Below are positions 35,586 through 43,946 of a DNA stretch of 64,000 bases, in pieces. The stretch's first letter is position 1. The number at the start of each line of letters is the position of its first letter. Source of the DNA: Burkholderia sp. Ac-20365 (GTDB taxonomy: Bacteria > Pseudomonadota > Gammaproteobacteria > Burkholderiales > Burkholderiaceae); NCBI RefSeq assembly GCF_017104715.1, contig NZ_JAAGPI010000009.1, positions 186,001 through 250,000 on the forward strand, written 5' to 3'. The translations under genes and the position numbers were made by a program. The notes beneath the pieces were generated by a model. It ran no database searches and was not told the origin of the DNA. It saw only the letters and a list, made by a program, of their open reading frames with translations.

Positions 35586-35707
35586 TGCCGCCCCGCACAG
35601 GGGCAACGCCTGCGCCGCGTAGGCGCCACGCGGATGCCAGCGCAGAGCTAAAACCCATCAAAACCAAACACAAACGGGGCAAGACGGGGCAGAACCCCGC
35701 CCAAACC

Positions 35708-38053
35708 TCATCGCTTCAATTTGGCAAACGCCGCCGCCATAGCATTAACAGTCTCCGGCTCACGTGAAGAGCGCTGCTGCGAACGTCCAGCGCCAGCAGA
35801 AGAAGAACGTCCACCGCGATCCTGCTGCCCACCCGAACGCCCCGCCGGCGAAGAGGCAGAAGCCACATCATCATCCATCCGCATGGTCAACGAGATCCGC
35901 TGACGCTTGACGTCAACCTCCAGCACCTTGACCTTGACGATCTGCCCGGCCTTCACGACTTCGTGCGGATCCTTGATGAACTTCGTCGACATCGCCGATA
36001 CGTGCACCAACCCATCCTGATGCACGCCAATATCGATAAACGCACCGAACGCAGCCACGTTGGTCACAACGCCTTCCAGCACCATGCCCGGCGACAGATC
36101 CGAAATCTTCTCGACGCCTTCACGGAACGTTGCCGTCTTGAACTCGGGTCGCGGATCGCGGCCAGGCTTTTCCAGTTCGGCGAGAATGTCGCGCACAGTC
36201 GGCAGACCGAAGCGATCATCGACGAACTCCGCCGGCGACAACCGCGACAGCGAATCGCGATTGCCCAGCACTTCGCCGATGTTCTTGCTGATCTTCGCAA
36301 GCATCCGCTCGACAACGGGATACGCTTCCGGGTGGACCGACGAGCGATCCAGCGGATTCTCACCGCCATTGATCCGCAAAAAGCCCGCTGCCTGCTCGAA
36401 CGTCTTGTCGCCCAGACGCGGCACCTTGCGCAGATGATCGCGCGTCGGGAACGGACCATTTGCATCGCGATAGTCGACGATGTTGCGCGCGAGTGTCGCA
36501 TTCAGCCCCGACACGCGCGCGAGCAGCGCAACAGAAGCCGTGTTCGCATCCACGCCCACGGCGTTCACGCAGTCTTCGACGACGGCATCGAGCGAGCGCG
36601 CGAGCTCGCGCTGGTTCACATCGTGCTGATACTGGCCGACGCCGATTGCCTTCGGTTCGATCTTCACGAGCTCGGCGAGCGGATCCTGCAGACGCCGCGC
36701 AATCGACACCGCGCCGCGCAGCGACACGTCCATGTCCGGGAATTCCTTCGCCGCAAGCTCCGAAGCCGAGTACACGGAAGCGCCCGCTTCCGACACGACG
36801 ATCTTCTGCAGCTTGAGTTCGGGATGGCGCGTCATCAGTTCGCTGGCGAGCTTGTCCGTTTCGCGCGATGCCGTACCGTTGCCGATGCTGACCAGCTCTG
36901 CCTGGGTCGCCGCGGCGATGCGCGCGAGCTTCGCGATCGAGCCGTCCCAGTCGCGACGCGGCTCGTGCGGGTAGATCGTGTCGGTAGCCAGCACCTTGCC
37001 CGTGCGGTCGACGACGGCCACCTTCACGCCCGTACGCAGACCCGGATCGAGACCGATAACCGCCTTCGGGCCGGCCGGCGCGGCCAGCAGAAGATCCTTC
37101 AGATTGCGCGCGAACACGCGGATCGCTTCGCTTTCGGCTTCTTCGCGCAGATTGGTCAGCAGTTCGTTTTCGATGTGCGGCTGCACCTTCACGCGCCAGC
37201 ACCAGCGGCACACGTCCGAGAGCCATTTGTCCGCCGGACGGCCCTGATTGGCAATGCCGAAGTGGCGCGCGATCATCGCTTCGCCCGGATGCGGCACCTG
37301 CGCGTCGAGTTCTTCGCCGAGGCCCAGCTTGATCATCAGCACGCCCGCATTGCGGCCGCGGAAGAGGGCCAGCGCGCGGTGCGACGGCACGGTGCGGATC
37401 GTTTCCGAATAGTCGTAGTAGTCGCGGAATTTCTCGCCTTCTTCGCCTTCCTTGCCCTCGACCACCACCGAACTCACCACGCCCTGATTGAACAGGTAGT
37501 CGCGCAGCTTGCCGAGCACTTCGGCCGTTTCGCCGAACTGCTCGGAGAGAATGTCGCGCGCGCCGTCGAGCGCGGCCTTGACGTCGGCGACACCCTTTTC
37601 GGCATCGACGTATTGCGCGGCTTCCGTCTGCGGATCGAGCAGCGGATTGGCGAGCAGCGCATCGGCGAGCGGCTGCAGGCCGGCTTCGCGGGCGATCTGC
37701 GCGCGCGTGCGGCGCTTCGGCTTGTACGGCAGGTAGAGGTCTTCCAGCACCTGCTTGCTGTCGGCGGCTTCGATCGCGGTGCGCAGTTCGTCGGTCAGCT
37801 TGCCTTGCTCGTCGATGCTCGCGGTGATCGTCGCGCGACGATCTTCGAGTTCGCGCAGATAGAGCAGGCGTTCTTCGAGCGTGCGCAGTTGCGTGTCGTC
37901 GAGATTGCCGGTGACTTCCTTCCGGTACCGGGCGATAAACGGAACAGTCGCTCCTTCATCGAGTAGTTCGACCGCGGCCGCGACCTGGCGCGGCTGGACA
38001 GTCAGTTCGGTGGCGATGCGCTGTACGATCTTGAGTGCTACGGTGTCCGTCAT
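35708..38053 (-). CDS. tex: Transcription accessory protein Tex
   Basis: A conserved RNA-binding protein (Spt6-like architecture) linked to transcription and toxin expression in Bordetella and Pseudomonas. The 781 residues have the helical N-terminal region (ARYRKEVTGNLDDTQLR near 45-61), a YqgF/RNase-H-like domain (GLDPGLRTGVKVAVVD), helix-hairpin-helix repeats, and a C-terminal S1 domain (about 640-712, GMVLEGVVTNVAAFGAFIDIGVHQDGLVH region). A Ser/Gly/Arg-rich tail ends the protein. The start at 38053 excludes an 18-codon 5' extension with no support. It is convergent with kup across the repeat element. Confidence 0.97.
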   Translation of the reverse strand: MTDTVALKIVQRIATELTVQPRQVAAAVELLDEGATVPFIARYRKEVTGNLDDTQLRTLEERLLYLRELEDRRATITASIDEQGKLTDELRTAIEAADSKQVLEDLYLPYKPKRRTRAQIAREAGLQPLADALLANPLLDPQTEAAQYVDAEKGVADVKAALDGARDILSEQFGETAEVLGKLRDYLFNQGVVSSVVVEGKEGEEGEKFRDYYDYSETIRTVPSHRALALFRGRNAGVLMIKLGLGEELDAQVPHPGEAMIARHFGIANQGRPADKWLSDVCRWCWRVKVQPHIENELLTNLREEAESEAIRVFARNLKDLLLAAPAGPKAVIGLDPGLRTGVKVAVVDRTGKVLATDTIYPHEPRRDWDGSIAKLARIAAATQAELVSIGNGTASRETDKLASELMTRHPELKLQKIVVSEAGASVYSASELAAKEFPDMDVSLRGAVSIARRLQDPLAELVKIEPKAIGVGQYQHDVNQRELARSLDAVVEDCVNAVGVDANTASVALLARVSGLNATLARNIVDYRDANGPFPTRDHLRKVPRLGDKTFEQAAGFLRINGGENPLDRSSVHPEAYPVVERMLAKISKNIGEVLGNRDSLSRLSPAEFVDDRFGLPTVRDILAELEKPGRDPRPEFKTATFREGVEKISDLSPGMVLEGVVTNVAAFGAFIDIGVHQDGLVHVSAMSTKFIKDPHEVVKAGQIVKVKVLEVDVKRQRISLTMRMDDDVASASSPAGRSGGQQDRGGRSSSAGAGRSQQRSSREPETVNAMAAAFAKLKR

Positions 38054-38216
38054 AGGGTCTTGATGTTCCTGCCGGATTCGACTGTGGCCGCGCTGCGCCG
38101 AACGCACGGCGGGCCGGGTTGCTGAAAAGTCGTCAAAGCTCGTGAAAGCTTGTTGAAGCGGGGCATTTTGCCATAAATGACCGAGCGCTCAACCGCGGGG
38201 TGATAGAATTTCAGGC

Positions 38217-39212
38217 ATGTTCCGTTGCCCATCTACGACGTTGCCGACCTCACGCCTCACGTCCGGAAATCTGCCCGGATCTTTCCGCCGATCTCCGCTC
38301 GCATCGCCCGTTTTCGGGGTTCAGGTTGCTTCCGCGGCCGCCGTCGCCTTCGGGCTGGCCGCGTCCGTGCGGCGTGTCGCGCTTGCCGCGTCGCTTGCAT
38401 TCGCCGGCTGCGCGGCGCTCGCGCCCACGTTTGCCGAAGCGCAGCAAAGTCCCGTTGCGGCTTCTGCTCCCGACGCAGCTTCGTCCGTTCCCGCTGCGAA
38501 CGATTTCGAAGCGCGCCAAAAGACGCTCGATACCCGCACGGCAGACAACAACTACCGTTACGCGGTCGCCGAGCACAACTGTTATAGCAAGTTTTTCGTC
38601 AATCATTGCCTGAATTCGGCGCGTGACGACATGCGCGTCGTCGCTGCCGATATCCGCAAGGAGCAGCTCGCGCTCGACGACGAAAAGCGCGTCGAACACG
38701 CGCGTCAGCGCGACGAACAGGCTGCGATCAAGCGCGCGCAGAACGAGGCGGACGCACCGGCTCGCGCTGCGCAGGACGCACGCAACGCACAGGCGTACGA
38801 CGACAAGCAGCGTCAGCATCAGCTAAACCAGGCGCAGCGCGAGGCGGAAGCGCCGCAGCGTGCCGCGAACGAGAAGTCGTTCCAGCAGAAGCAGCAACAG
38901 CACGCGATCGATCAGGCGCAGCGCGGCATCTCGCCCTCGCAGGCAGCCGCGAACCAGAAGGCCTACGATGCGAAGCAGGCCGACTTCCAGCGCAAGCTCG
39001 ACGAGGCGCATCAGCAGGCTGCGCAGAAGGCCCAGGAGCGCGTCGAGAAGCAGCAGCGCTTCGAGCAGAAGCAGACGGAAGCGACGCAGCACAAGGCCGA
39101 TGTCGAGACGCGCCAGAAGCAGGCGGCCGACAAGGCTAAACAGAAGCAGGAAGATCAGGCCAGGCAGCAACAGCAGCTCGAGCAGCAACAGAAACAGCAG
39201 CAACAGCAGTAG
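38217..39212 (+). CDS. Exported Gln-rich coiled-coil repeat protein, function unknown
   Basis: A 331-residue protein. A signal sequence with hydrophobic core at about 54-70 and a cleavage-like AEA|QQ site at 75-76 suggests export. A GTG at 38367 would give a compact 25-residue signal peptide and is a good alternative start. Residues 96-165 form a less repetitive charged domain with Cys122 and Cys131. From about 171 three tandem ~30-residue Ala/Gln/Arg repeats follow, then a KQ-rich helix ending in almost pure Gln. It resembles TolA-like helical linkers in composition only; no function can be assigned. Confidence 0.8.
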   Translation: MFRCPSTTLPTSRLTSGNLPGSFRRSPLASPVFGVQVASAAAVAFGLAASVRRVALAASLAFAGCAALAPTFAEAQQSPVAASAPDAASSVPAANDFEARQKTLDTRTADNNYRYAVAEHNCYSKFFVNHCLNSARDDMRVVAADIRKEQLALDDEKRVEHARQRDEQAAIKRAQNEADAPARAAQDARNAQAYDDKQRQHQLNQAQREAEAPQRAANEKSFQQKQQQHAIDQAQRGISPSQAAANQKAYDAKQADFQRKLDEAHQQAAQKAQERVEKQQRFEQKQTEATQHKADVETRQKQAADKAKQKQEDQARQQQQLEQQQKQQQQQ

Positions 39213-39353
39213 CAATTGCAGTCGCCGCGCAAATCTGCGCGGCATCATGCATCATCAGTCAGCAACAGCCGTAACGCGTTTCAGGCCGGACAGCAACCTC
39301 GAGCGGAGCGACCGCGCAGCGCGGCCTTCGCCATTTCGAAAGAGGAGGCGAGC

Positions 39354-39572
39354 ATGCGCGACCATCATCGCGTCATCAACTCGGACACATTGCGCGACCG
39401 TATTCTGCAACTGGAAACGGAGCATAGTGGGCTTGATCGGTTGATCGACAAAATGGCCGAGGACCCCGGCATCGACGACCTCGAGATCCAGCGCCTGAAA
39501 AAGCGCAAGCTCAAGGTCAAGGACACCATCATCTTGCTGCAATTGCAGCTTGAACCCGAAGCACGCAACTGA
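39354..39572 (+). CDS. YdcH family (DUF465) small protein
   Basis: A 72-residue, highly charged helical hairpin of the YdcH/DUF465 family. The typical pattern of a first helix (LRDRILQLETEHSGLDRLID) and a second, Lys-rich helix (IQRLKKRKLKVKDTIILLQ) is visible. The ATG at 39354 has an aggaggcg ribosome binding site at good spacing; longer upstream frames lack one. The function of the family is unknown. The helicase gene starts 33 bp downstream. Confidence 0.9.
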   Translation: MRDHHRVINSDTLRDRILQLETEHSGLDRLIDKMAEDPGIDDLEIQRLKKRKLKVKDTIILLQLQLEPEARN

Positions 39573-39605
39573 CGCGGCCTGGCAGGCGCCGGCCCCGTTC
39601 AGCAT

Positions 39606-41882
39606 GTGGCGCGCCGGACTTTGCAGGAATCGCTTGCCTTGAATTCATCGCTTCAATCTTCTTCCCGGACTGAGTCGGCGGTTGCCGACGAGTCGGGCGC
39701 CGTCGCGAAACCGGCATCGGGCGGCGGCGCGCTGGCCGCATCGCTGAGTCACAAGCGGTCGTCCGAACTCGCTGATATCTTCGCCGCCGACGGGCTGCTC
39801 GCGCGTCAGATCGACGGCTACCGGCCGCGTGCGTCGCAGATCGAGATGTCGCGCGCGGTCGCCGCGGCGATGGAAGCATCGGGCCGCGCGATGCCCGAGC
39901 CCGCAATGTTCGAGGCGCAAAAGCGTCCAGCGCGGCGTTTGCAACAGTCGGCATCGGCGCAGTCGGCGCCCGACGACGCAGCGGAGACGGAAAGCAGCCA
40001 GGAAGGCGGCGAAAACACGCTGATCGTCGAGGCGGGCACTGGCACCGGCAAGACCTATGCGTATCTGGTGCCCGCGATGCTGTGGGGCGGCAAGGTCATC
40101 GTTTCGACGGGCACCAAGCATCTTCAGGATCAGCTCTTTCAACGCGATATTCCGACCGTGCGCGACGCGCTCGCCGTGCCCGTGTCGATCGCGATGCTCA
40201 AAGGCCGCGCGAACTATCTGTGTCACTACTATCTGCAACGCACGGCCGACAACGGCCGGCTGCCGTCGCGGCAGGAAACGTCGTATTTGCAGGACATCAT
40301 CCGCTTCGCGAAGATCACGCGCACGGGTGACAAGGCCGAACTCGCGAGCGTGCCGGAGACGGCTGCCGTGTGGTCCATGGTGACCTCGACGCGTGACAAC
40401 TGTCTCGGCCAGGAGTGTCCGCACTACAAGGACTGCTTCGTGATGCAGGCGCGCCGCGAGGCGCAGCAGGCCGATATCGTGGTCGTGAATCACCATCTGT
40501 TCTTCGCCGACATCATGTTGCGCGATACGGGCATGGCCGAACTGCTGCCGACCGCGAACACCGTGATCTTCGACGAAGCGCATCAGCTACCCGAAACCGC
40601 GACGCTGTTCTTCGGTGAAACGCTGTCGACCACGCAGTTTCTCGAACTCGCGCGTGACTCCGTGGCCGAAGGGCTGGGCCACGCACGCGATGCCGTCGAC
40701 TGGGTGAAGCTCGGCGCTGCGTTGGAGCGTTCGGCGCGCGATGTGCGGCTCGCGTTCAAGGAAGATTCGGTGCGTCTGTCGATCGGCCAGTTGCCCGACG
40801 ATCATCCGCTGTTCCCGGCGCTCGAGGCCGTGGAAACCGAACTCGATGCGCTGGCAAGCGCGCTCGCCGGGCAGTCCGAACGCGCCGAATCGTTGGCCGC
40901 GTTGTTGCGCCGCGCGCGCGAGTTGCAGGAGGTGCTGTCGGGTTGGACCACGCCGCCGACGGAAGCCGAACGCGATGCGGCGTCCGATTCCGCGTCCACG
41001 GCCGAGAAAAGCGATCCGAACGAAAAGGTCCGCTGGATCGAAGTGTTCTCGCATACGGTGCAGCTGCATGAAACGCCGCTGTCCGTCGCGCCTATCTTCG
41101 CGAAGCAGCGCGCGGGCGTGCCGCGCGCGTGGGTGTTCACGTCGGCCACGCTGTCGGTGCGCGGCGACTTCACGCACTATGCTGCGCAGATGGGGCTCAA
41201 TTCGCGCCGCTCGATGACGCTGCCGAGTCCATTCGATTACGGCACGCAGGGCTTGCTCTACGTGCCGCGCAATCTGCCGCAGCCATCCTCCCCGATGTTC
41301 ACCGACGCCGTGTTCGACGCCGCGTTGCCCGCGATCGAAGCGTCGGGTGGCGGGGTGTTCATGCTGTGCACTACGCTGCGTGCCGTCGATCGCATTGCAT
41401 CGAAGCTGCGCGATGTCATCGAGTCGCGTGGCTGGAATATGCCGTTACTCGTGCAAGGCGACGCAAGCCGCACGGAACTGCTCGATCGCTTCCGTTCTTA
41501 TGGCAACGCGATTCTCGTAGGAAGCCAGAGTTTCTGGGAAGGCGTCGACGTGCGCGGCGACGCACTGTCGCTCGTCGTAATCGACAAGCTGCCGTTTGCC
41601 CCGCCGGATGATCCTGTGCTGTCCGCGCGGCTCGATGCGCTGACGAAGAAGGGCTTGAGTCCGTTTGCCGTGCACCAGTTGCCACAGGCCGTGATTACGC
41701 TCAAGCAGGGCGCGGGGCGCCTGATCCGCTCGGAGACCGATCGTGGCGTGCTGATGATCTGCGACACGCGCCTCGTCGACAAACCGTATGGCCGCCGGAT
41801 ATGGCAGAGCCTGCCGCCGTTCAAGCGCACGCGAGAAATGGATGTCGTGCGCGAGTTTTTCGAAGAGAACGCACAGGCCTGA
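39606..41882 (+). CDS. DinG/XPD-family ATP-dependent DNA helicase
   Basis: A superfamily 2 5'-3' helicase of 758 residues. Walker A is EAGTGTGKTYAYLVPAM (residues about 140-156), the DEAH box lies near 322-325, and the C-terminal motifs include LVGSQSFWEGVDVRG and the VI motif QGAGRLIRSETDRG. Four cysteines in the first motor domain (GRANYLCHYYL, DNCLGQECPHYKDC) match the 4Fe-4S cluster site of XPD, DinG and YoaA. The E. coli homologues act in DNA repair and R-loop or lagging-strand problems. The start is probably GTG 39606; the N-terminal ~75 residues are low-complexity, so a later start is possible. Confidence 0.93.
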   Translation: MARRTLQESLALNSSLQSSSRTESAVADESGAVAKPASGGGALAASLSHKRSSELADIFAADGLLARQIDGYRPRASQIEMSRAVAAAMEASGRAMPEPAMFEAQKRPARRLQQSASAQSAPDDAAETESSQEGGENTLIVEAGTGTGKTYAYLVPAMLWGGKVIVSTGTKHLQDQLFQRDIPTVRDALAVPVSIAMLKGRANYLCHYYLQRTADNGRLPSRQETSYLQDIIRFAKITRTGDKAELASVPETAAVWSMVTSTRDNCLGQECPHYKDCFVMQARREAQQADIVVVNHHLFFADIMLRDTGMAELLPTANTVIFDEAHQLPETATLFFGETLSTTQFLELARDSVAEGLGHARDAVDWVKLGAALERSARDVRLAFKEDSVRLSIGQLPDDHPLFPALEAVETELDALASALAGQSERAESLAALLRRARELQEVLSGWTTPPTEAERDAASDSASTAEKSDPNEKVRWIEVFSHTVQLHETPLSVAPIFAKQRAGVPRAWVFTSATLSVRGDFTHYAAQMGLNSRRSMTLPSPFDYGTQGLLYVPRNLPQPSSPMFTDAVFDAALPAIEASGGGVFMLCTTLRAVDRIASKLRDVIESRGWNMPLLVQGDASRTELLDRFRSYGNAILVGSQSFWEGVDVRGDALSLVVIDKLPFAPPDDPVLSARLDALTKKGLSPFAVHQLPQAVITLKQGAGRLIRSETDRGVLMICDTRLVDKPYGRRIWQSLPPFKRTREMDVVREFFEENAQA

Positions 41883-42054
41883 AAGGTGTAGCAAGGCGCT
41901 CGTTGCATCGAAACACAATGTTGCCGATGCAACGGGCAAATCATTGCGCCTAAAGCGAGGAATAAGCGAGAAATACCTGATGTGGATTAAAACCACGAGA
42001 AGCTAAAAACATCGAATACATGCGAGCGGGATAATCGCGATTAATTTCGATGCA

Positions 42055-42100
42055 TAAAACAAAACGCCACGAGTTGAACTCGTGGCGTTTTGTTTTGCCC
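42055..42100. terminator. Bidirectional terminator, helicase / Ala-lipoprotein
   Basis: The stem aaaacgccacgag/ctcgtggcgtttt surrounds a short ttgaa loop at about 42059-42089, with A-rich left and T-rich right flanks (ttttgttttg). It lies between the convergent helicase gene and the minus-strand lipoprotein gene. Confidence 0.85.
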
Positions 42101-42159
42101 GGGAAGCCCTCGGACTTCCCGTTGCAAGTTCGCCCTAAAGGCGAACCCTCTGCTACAGC

Positions 42160-42435
42160 TTACTGGCTTGCGCCCGAAGCCGGAGCAGCTGCCGAAGCAG
42201 CAGCGTCCGAAGCAGCAGCGGTTGCGTCCGAAGCAGCAGCCGTAGCCGAAGCAGCAGCGTCGCTCGCAGCAGCAGCAGCGCCCGAAGCAGCAGCAGCCGA
42301 ATCCGAAGCAGCAGCAGCCGGTGCCGAAGCGGCAGCAGCGTCGCTAGCCGGGGCAGCTGCCTGGTCGCTGCTCTTGTTGCATGCAGCCAGTGCCACAGCT
42401 GCCAACAGGGATGCTACGAGGAGGGATTTCTTCAT
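42160..42435 (-). CDS. Ala/Ser-repeat lipoprotein, function unknown
   Basis: A 91-residue predicted lipoprotein. The signal peptide MKKSLLVASLLAAVALAAC places the lipidated cysteine at 19, followed by NKSSDQ. The remaining ~65 residues consist only of Ala, Ser, Asp, Pro, Gly, Thr and a final Gln, in irregular repeats of the unit ASDAAA. The DNA is correspondingly repetitive (gaagcagcagc units), which invites length change by slippage. The start at 42435 has aaaagga 7 nt upstream. Small Ala-rich lipoproteins of this kind are common in Burkholderia; their role is unknown, with a spacer or envelope-anchoring role possible. Confidence 0.8.
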   Translation of the reverse strand: MKKSLLVASLLAAVALAACNKSSDQAAAPASDAAAASAPAAAASDSAAAASGAAAAASDAAASATAAASDATAAASDAAASAAAPASGASQ

Positions 42436-42666
42436 GATCACGTCCTTTTATGGTTAAAGGTAAGCAACAGCGCAAAATAATACCGGTAATGTGCTCCAAC
42501 ACCGACCTGGGCCGCTGGTGGAGACCGCACTTCATGAGCGTGAATCTTCCCTACGGCTTGGGCGGAAATTATATGCACTTTCGTATCGACCGTCGACAAA
42601 TCCGGGGCCAATACGTTGTCTTTCTCAGACAAATTTTCGCTATACGGTATGACAGCGGAGCGAATC

Positions 42667-43914
42667 TTATCTCAGTTCACCCATCTGTATCCAGCCCGCA
42701 CGATACCACTCGTGTAGCAAGGATGTCATCGACGAATGCTGTGAGAGTGTTACAAAGCGTTTCGCACTCAGATAGCGGTTATCGGCGAGTTCAATCACCC
42801 AGCTTTTCACGCCCGACAGCCTGCTTTCTTCTCCATTCAGGTAGTAAGAGCGGTTGTCGTAAAGCAGCACAGTCTTGCGATCGAGACGCACGCCATCCTT
42901 GCTTGCGCGCTTGATAAACCGCGCTTCATCGAGCGGACGTTCCGGTGCGTCGAATACGACACTCGGCTTCGGCTCGCTCAGATAGGTGCCGAGGAACGAC
43001 GACACATCCTTCTCGCTCCAGTCGATCTTAGCAAGGATCGCGCCCACCCGGTCGACAAGGGCGGCCGGCAGCGCAGCAGGCTTTGCGACAGCGGGCTGCT
43101 GCGGGTCGCGATAGAGGGCGGTTGCGTCCGGTGAGCCAGCCGCTTCGCCACGCTCTGCAAGGTAGTACAGGAACTGCGCGGCGAGCTCGGACGTCGACGG
43201 TGCGCGAAAGCCGATTGAACACGTCATGCATTCGCCTTCCGCGACGCCGTCGTGCGCGATGTGTGGCGGCAGGTAAAGCATGTCACCGGGCTCCAGCACC
43301 CATTCCTCTTCCGGTTCGAAGTGTTGTAGAACTTTCAAAGGCAAGCCGGGTTGCAATGACAGATCGCGCTGCGCGCCAACGCGCCAGCGGCGCTTGCCAT
43401 GCACCTGCAACAGGAAGACATCGTAAGAGTCGAAGTGCGGACCAACGCCGCCGCCGTCCGTCGCGTACGAAATCATCAGGTCGTCGAGGCGGGCGTCGGG
43501 CACGAAGCGAAAACGGTCAAGTAATGCGCGCGCGCGGTCGTTATGCAGATCGGCGCCTTGCACGAGCAGCGTCCACGCACGCTGTTTGACGGACGGCAAC
43601 TCGTCTGCAGCAAACGGGCCATGCTCGAGTTGCCATTTGTTGCGAAAGTGCGTGATAAGGCGTGACTCGACTTCGTCCTGATCGGCGAGATCGAACAGTT
43701 CGTCGCGCGAGAGCGGCGCGGCGATATCCGGAATGGCCTGGCGGATCAGCAGCGGCTTTTTCTGCCAGTAGCGCCGCATGAACTGCGACGGCGTCAGGTT
43801 GCCGAGCAACGACGTAGGCTGATCTGGCGAGGGCGCGGAAGACACAGAAACGGGAGTCGGGGAAGGGCGCGCTGAAGCTTTGCCAGCGGGGTAGTCAGGG
43901 GGCCGCACGGGCAT
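42667..43914 (-). CDS. JmjC/cupin ribosomal oxygenase, RoxA (YcfD)-like
   Basis: A 2-oxoglutarate/Fe(II) oxygenase of 415 residues resembling E. coli RoxA (YcfD), which hydroxylates an arginine of ribosomal protein L16. The iron site His-x-Asp is at His160/Asp162 (GPHFDSYDVF), with the distal His near 218-221 (LPPHIAHDG). A C-terminal winged-helix-like region is expected from the family. The start at 43914 was chosen over an ATG at 43959 that would overlap the slyD start; either way the two genes diverge from a gap of at most 32 bp, so their promoters overlap or lie within each other's 5' end. Confidence 0.92.
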   Translation of the reverse strand: MPVRPPDYPAGKASARPSPTPVSVSSAPSPDQPTSLLGNLTPSQFMRRYWQKKPLLIRQAIPDIAAPLSRDELFDLADQDEVESRLITHFRNKWQLEHGPFAADELPSVKQRAWTLLVQGADLHNDRARALLDRFRFVPDARLDDLMISYATDGGGVGPHFDSYDVFLLQVHGKRRWRVGAQRDLSLQPGLPLKVLQHFEPEEEWVLEPGDMLYLPPHIAHDGVAEGECMTCSIGFRAPSTSELAAQFLYYLAERGEAAGSPDATALYRDPQQPAVAKPAALPAALVDRVGAILAKIDWSEKDVSSFLGTYLSEPKPSVVFDAPERPLDEARFIKRASKDGVRLDRKTVLLYDNRSYYLNGEESRLSGVKSWVIELADNRYLSAKRFVTLSQHSSMTSLLHEWYRAGWIQMGELR

Positions 43915-43946
43915 CGTATAATGTGAGTCGTAATCTGGAGAATCGA

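Larger units (their letters stand above)
34986..35642. repeat. 657-bp element bounded by long imperfect inverted repeats
   Basis: The left end (34986-35087) and the right end (about 35543-35642) are inverted copies. Matching blocks are the 16-bp cgctggcatccgcgtg (34986-35001 versus 35627-35642), a 25-bp block (35019-35043 versus 35585-35609) and the palindromic cores at 35044-35075 and 35554-35585. A separate inner inverted repeat spans 35257-35372. I recall similar terminal sequences as frequent intergenic repeats in Paraburkholderia genomes, but could not check that here. The element has no coding signal and lies between two convergent genes. Confidence 0.85.
34932..35707. other. Non-coding gap between convergent kup and tex
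   Basis: A 776-bp gap between gene 3' ends, largely filled by the inverted-repeat element at 34986-35642. Flanks are T-rich on the kup side and A-rich on the tex side. An open frame at 35030-35329 starts inside the left repeat; it has no recognisable domain and is probably not a gene. No transposase remnant was seen. Confidence 0.7.

Noticed and set aside
34986..35642. Insertion sequence with transposase
   Set aside because: No open frame resembles a transposase and the length between ends is too small for an autonomous element. A non-autonomous element remains possible and is reported as such.
35963..37966. 667-codon plus-strand frame antisense to tex
   Set aside because: Very long but Arg/His/Phe-rich and exactly antisense to a conserved gene in a codon-biased genome.
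42160..42435. CRISPR-like array in the repeated gaagcagcagc tract
   Set aside because: Units are short, imperfect and in frame within a signal-peptide-bearing gene; there are no regular spacers and no cas genes.
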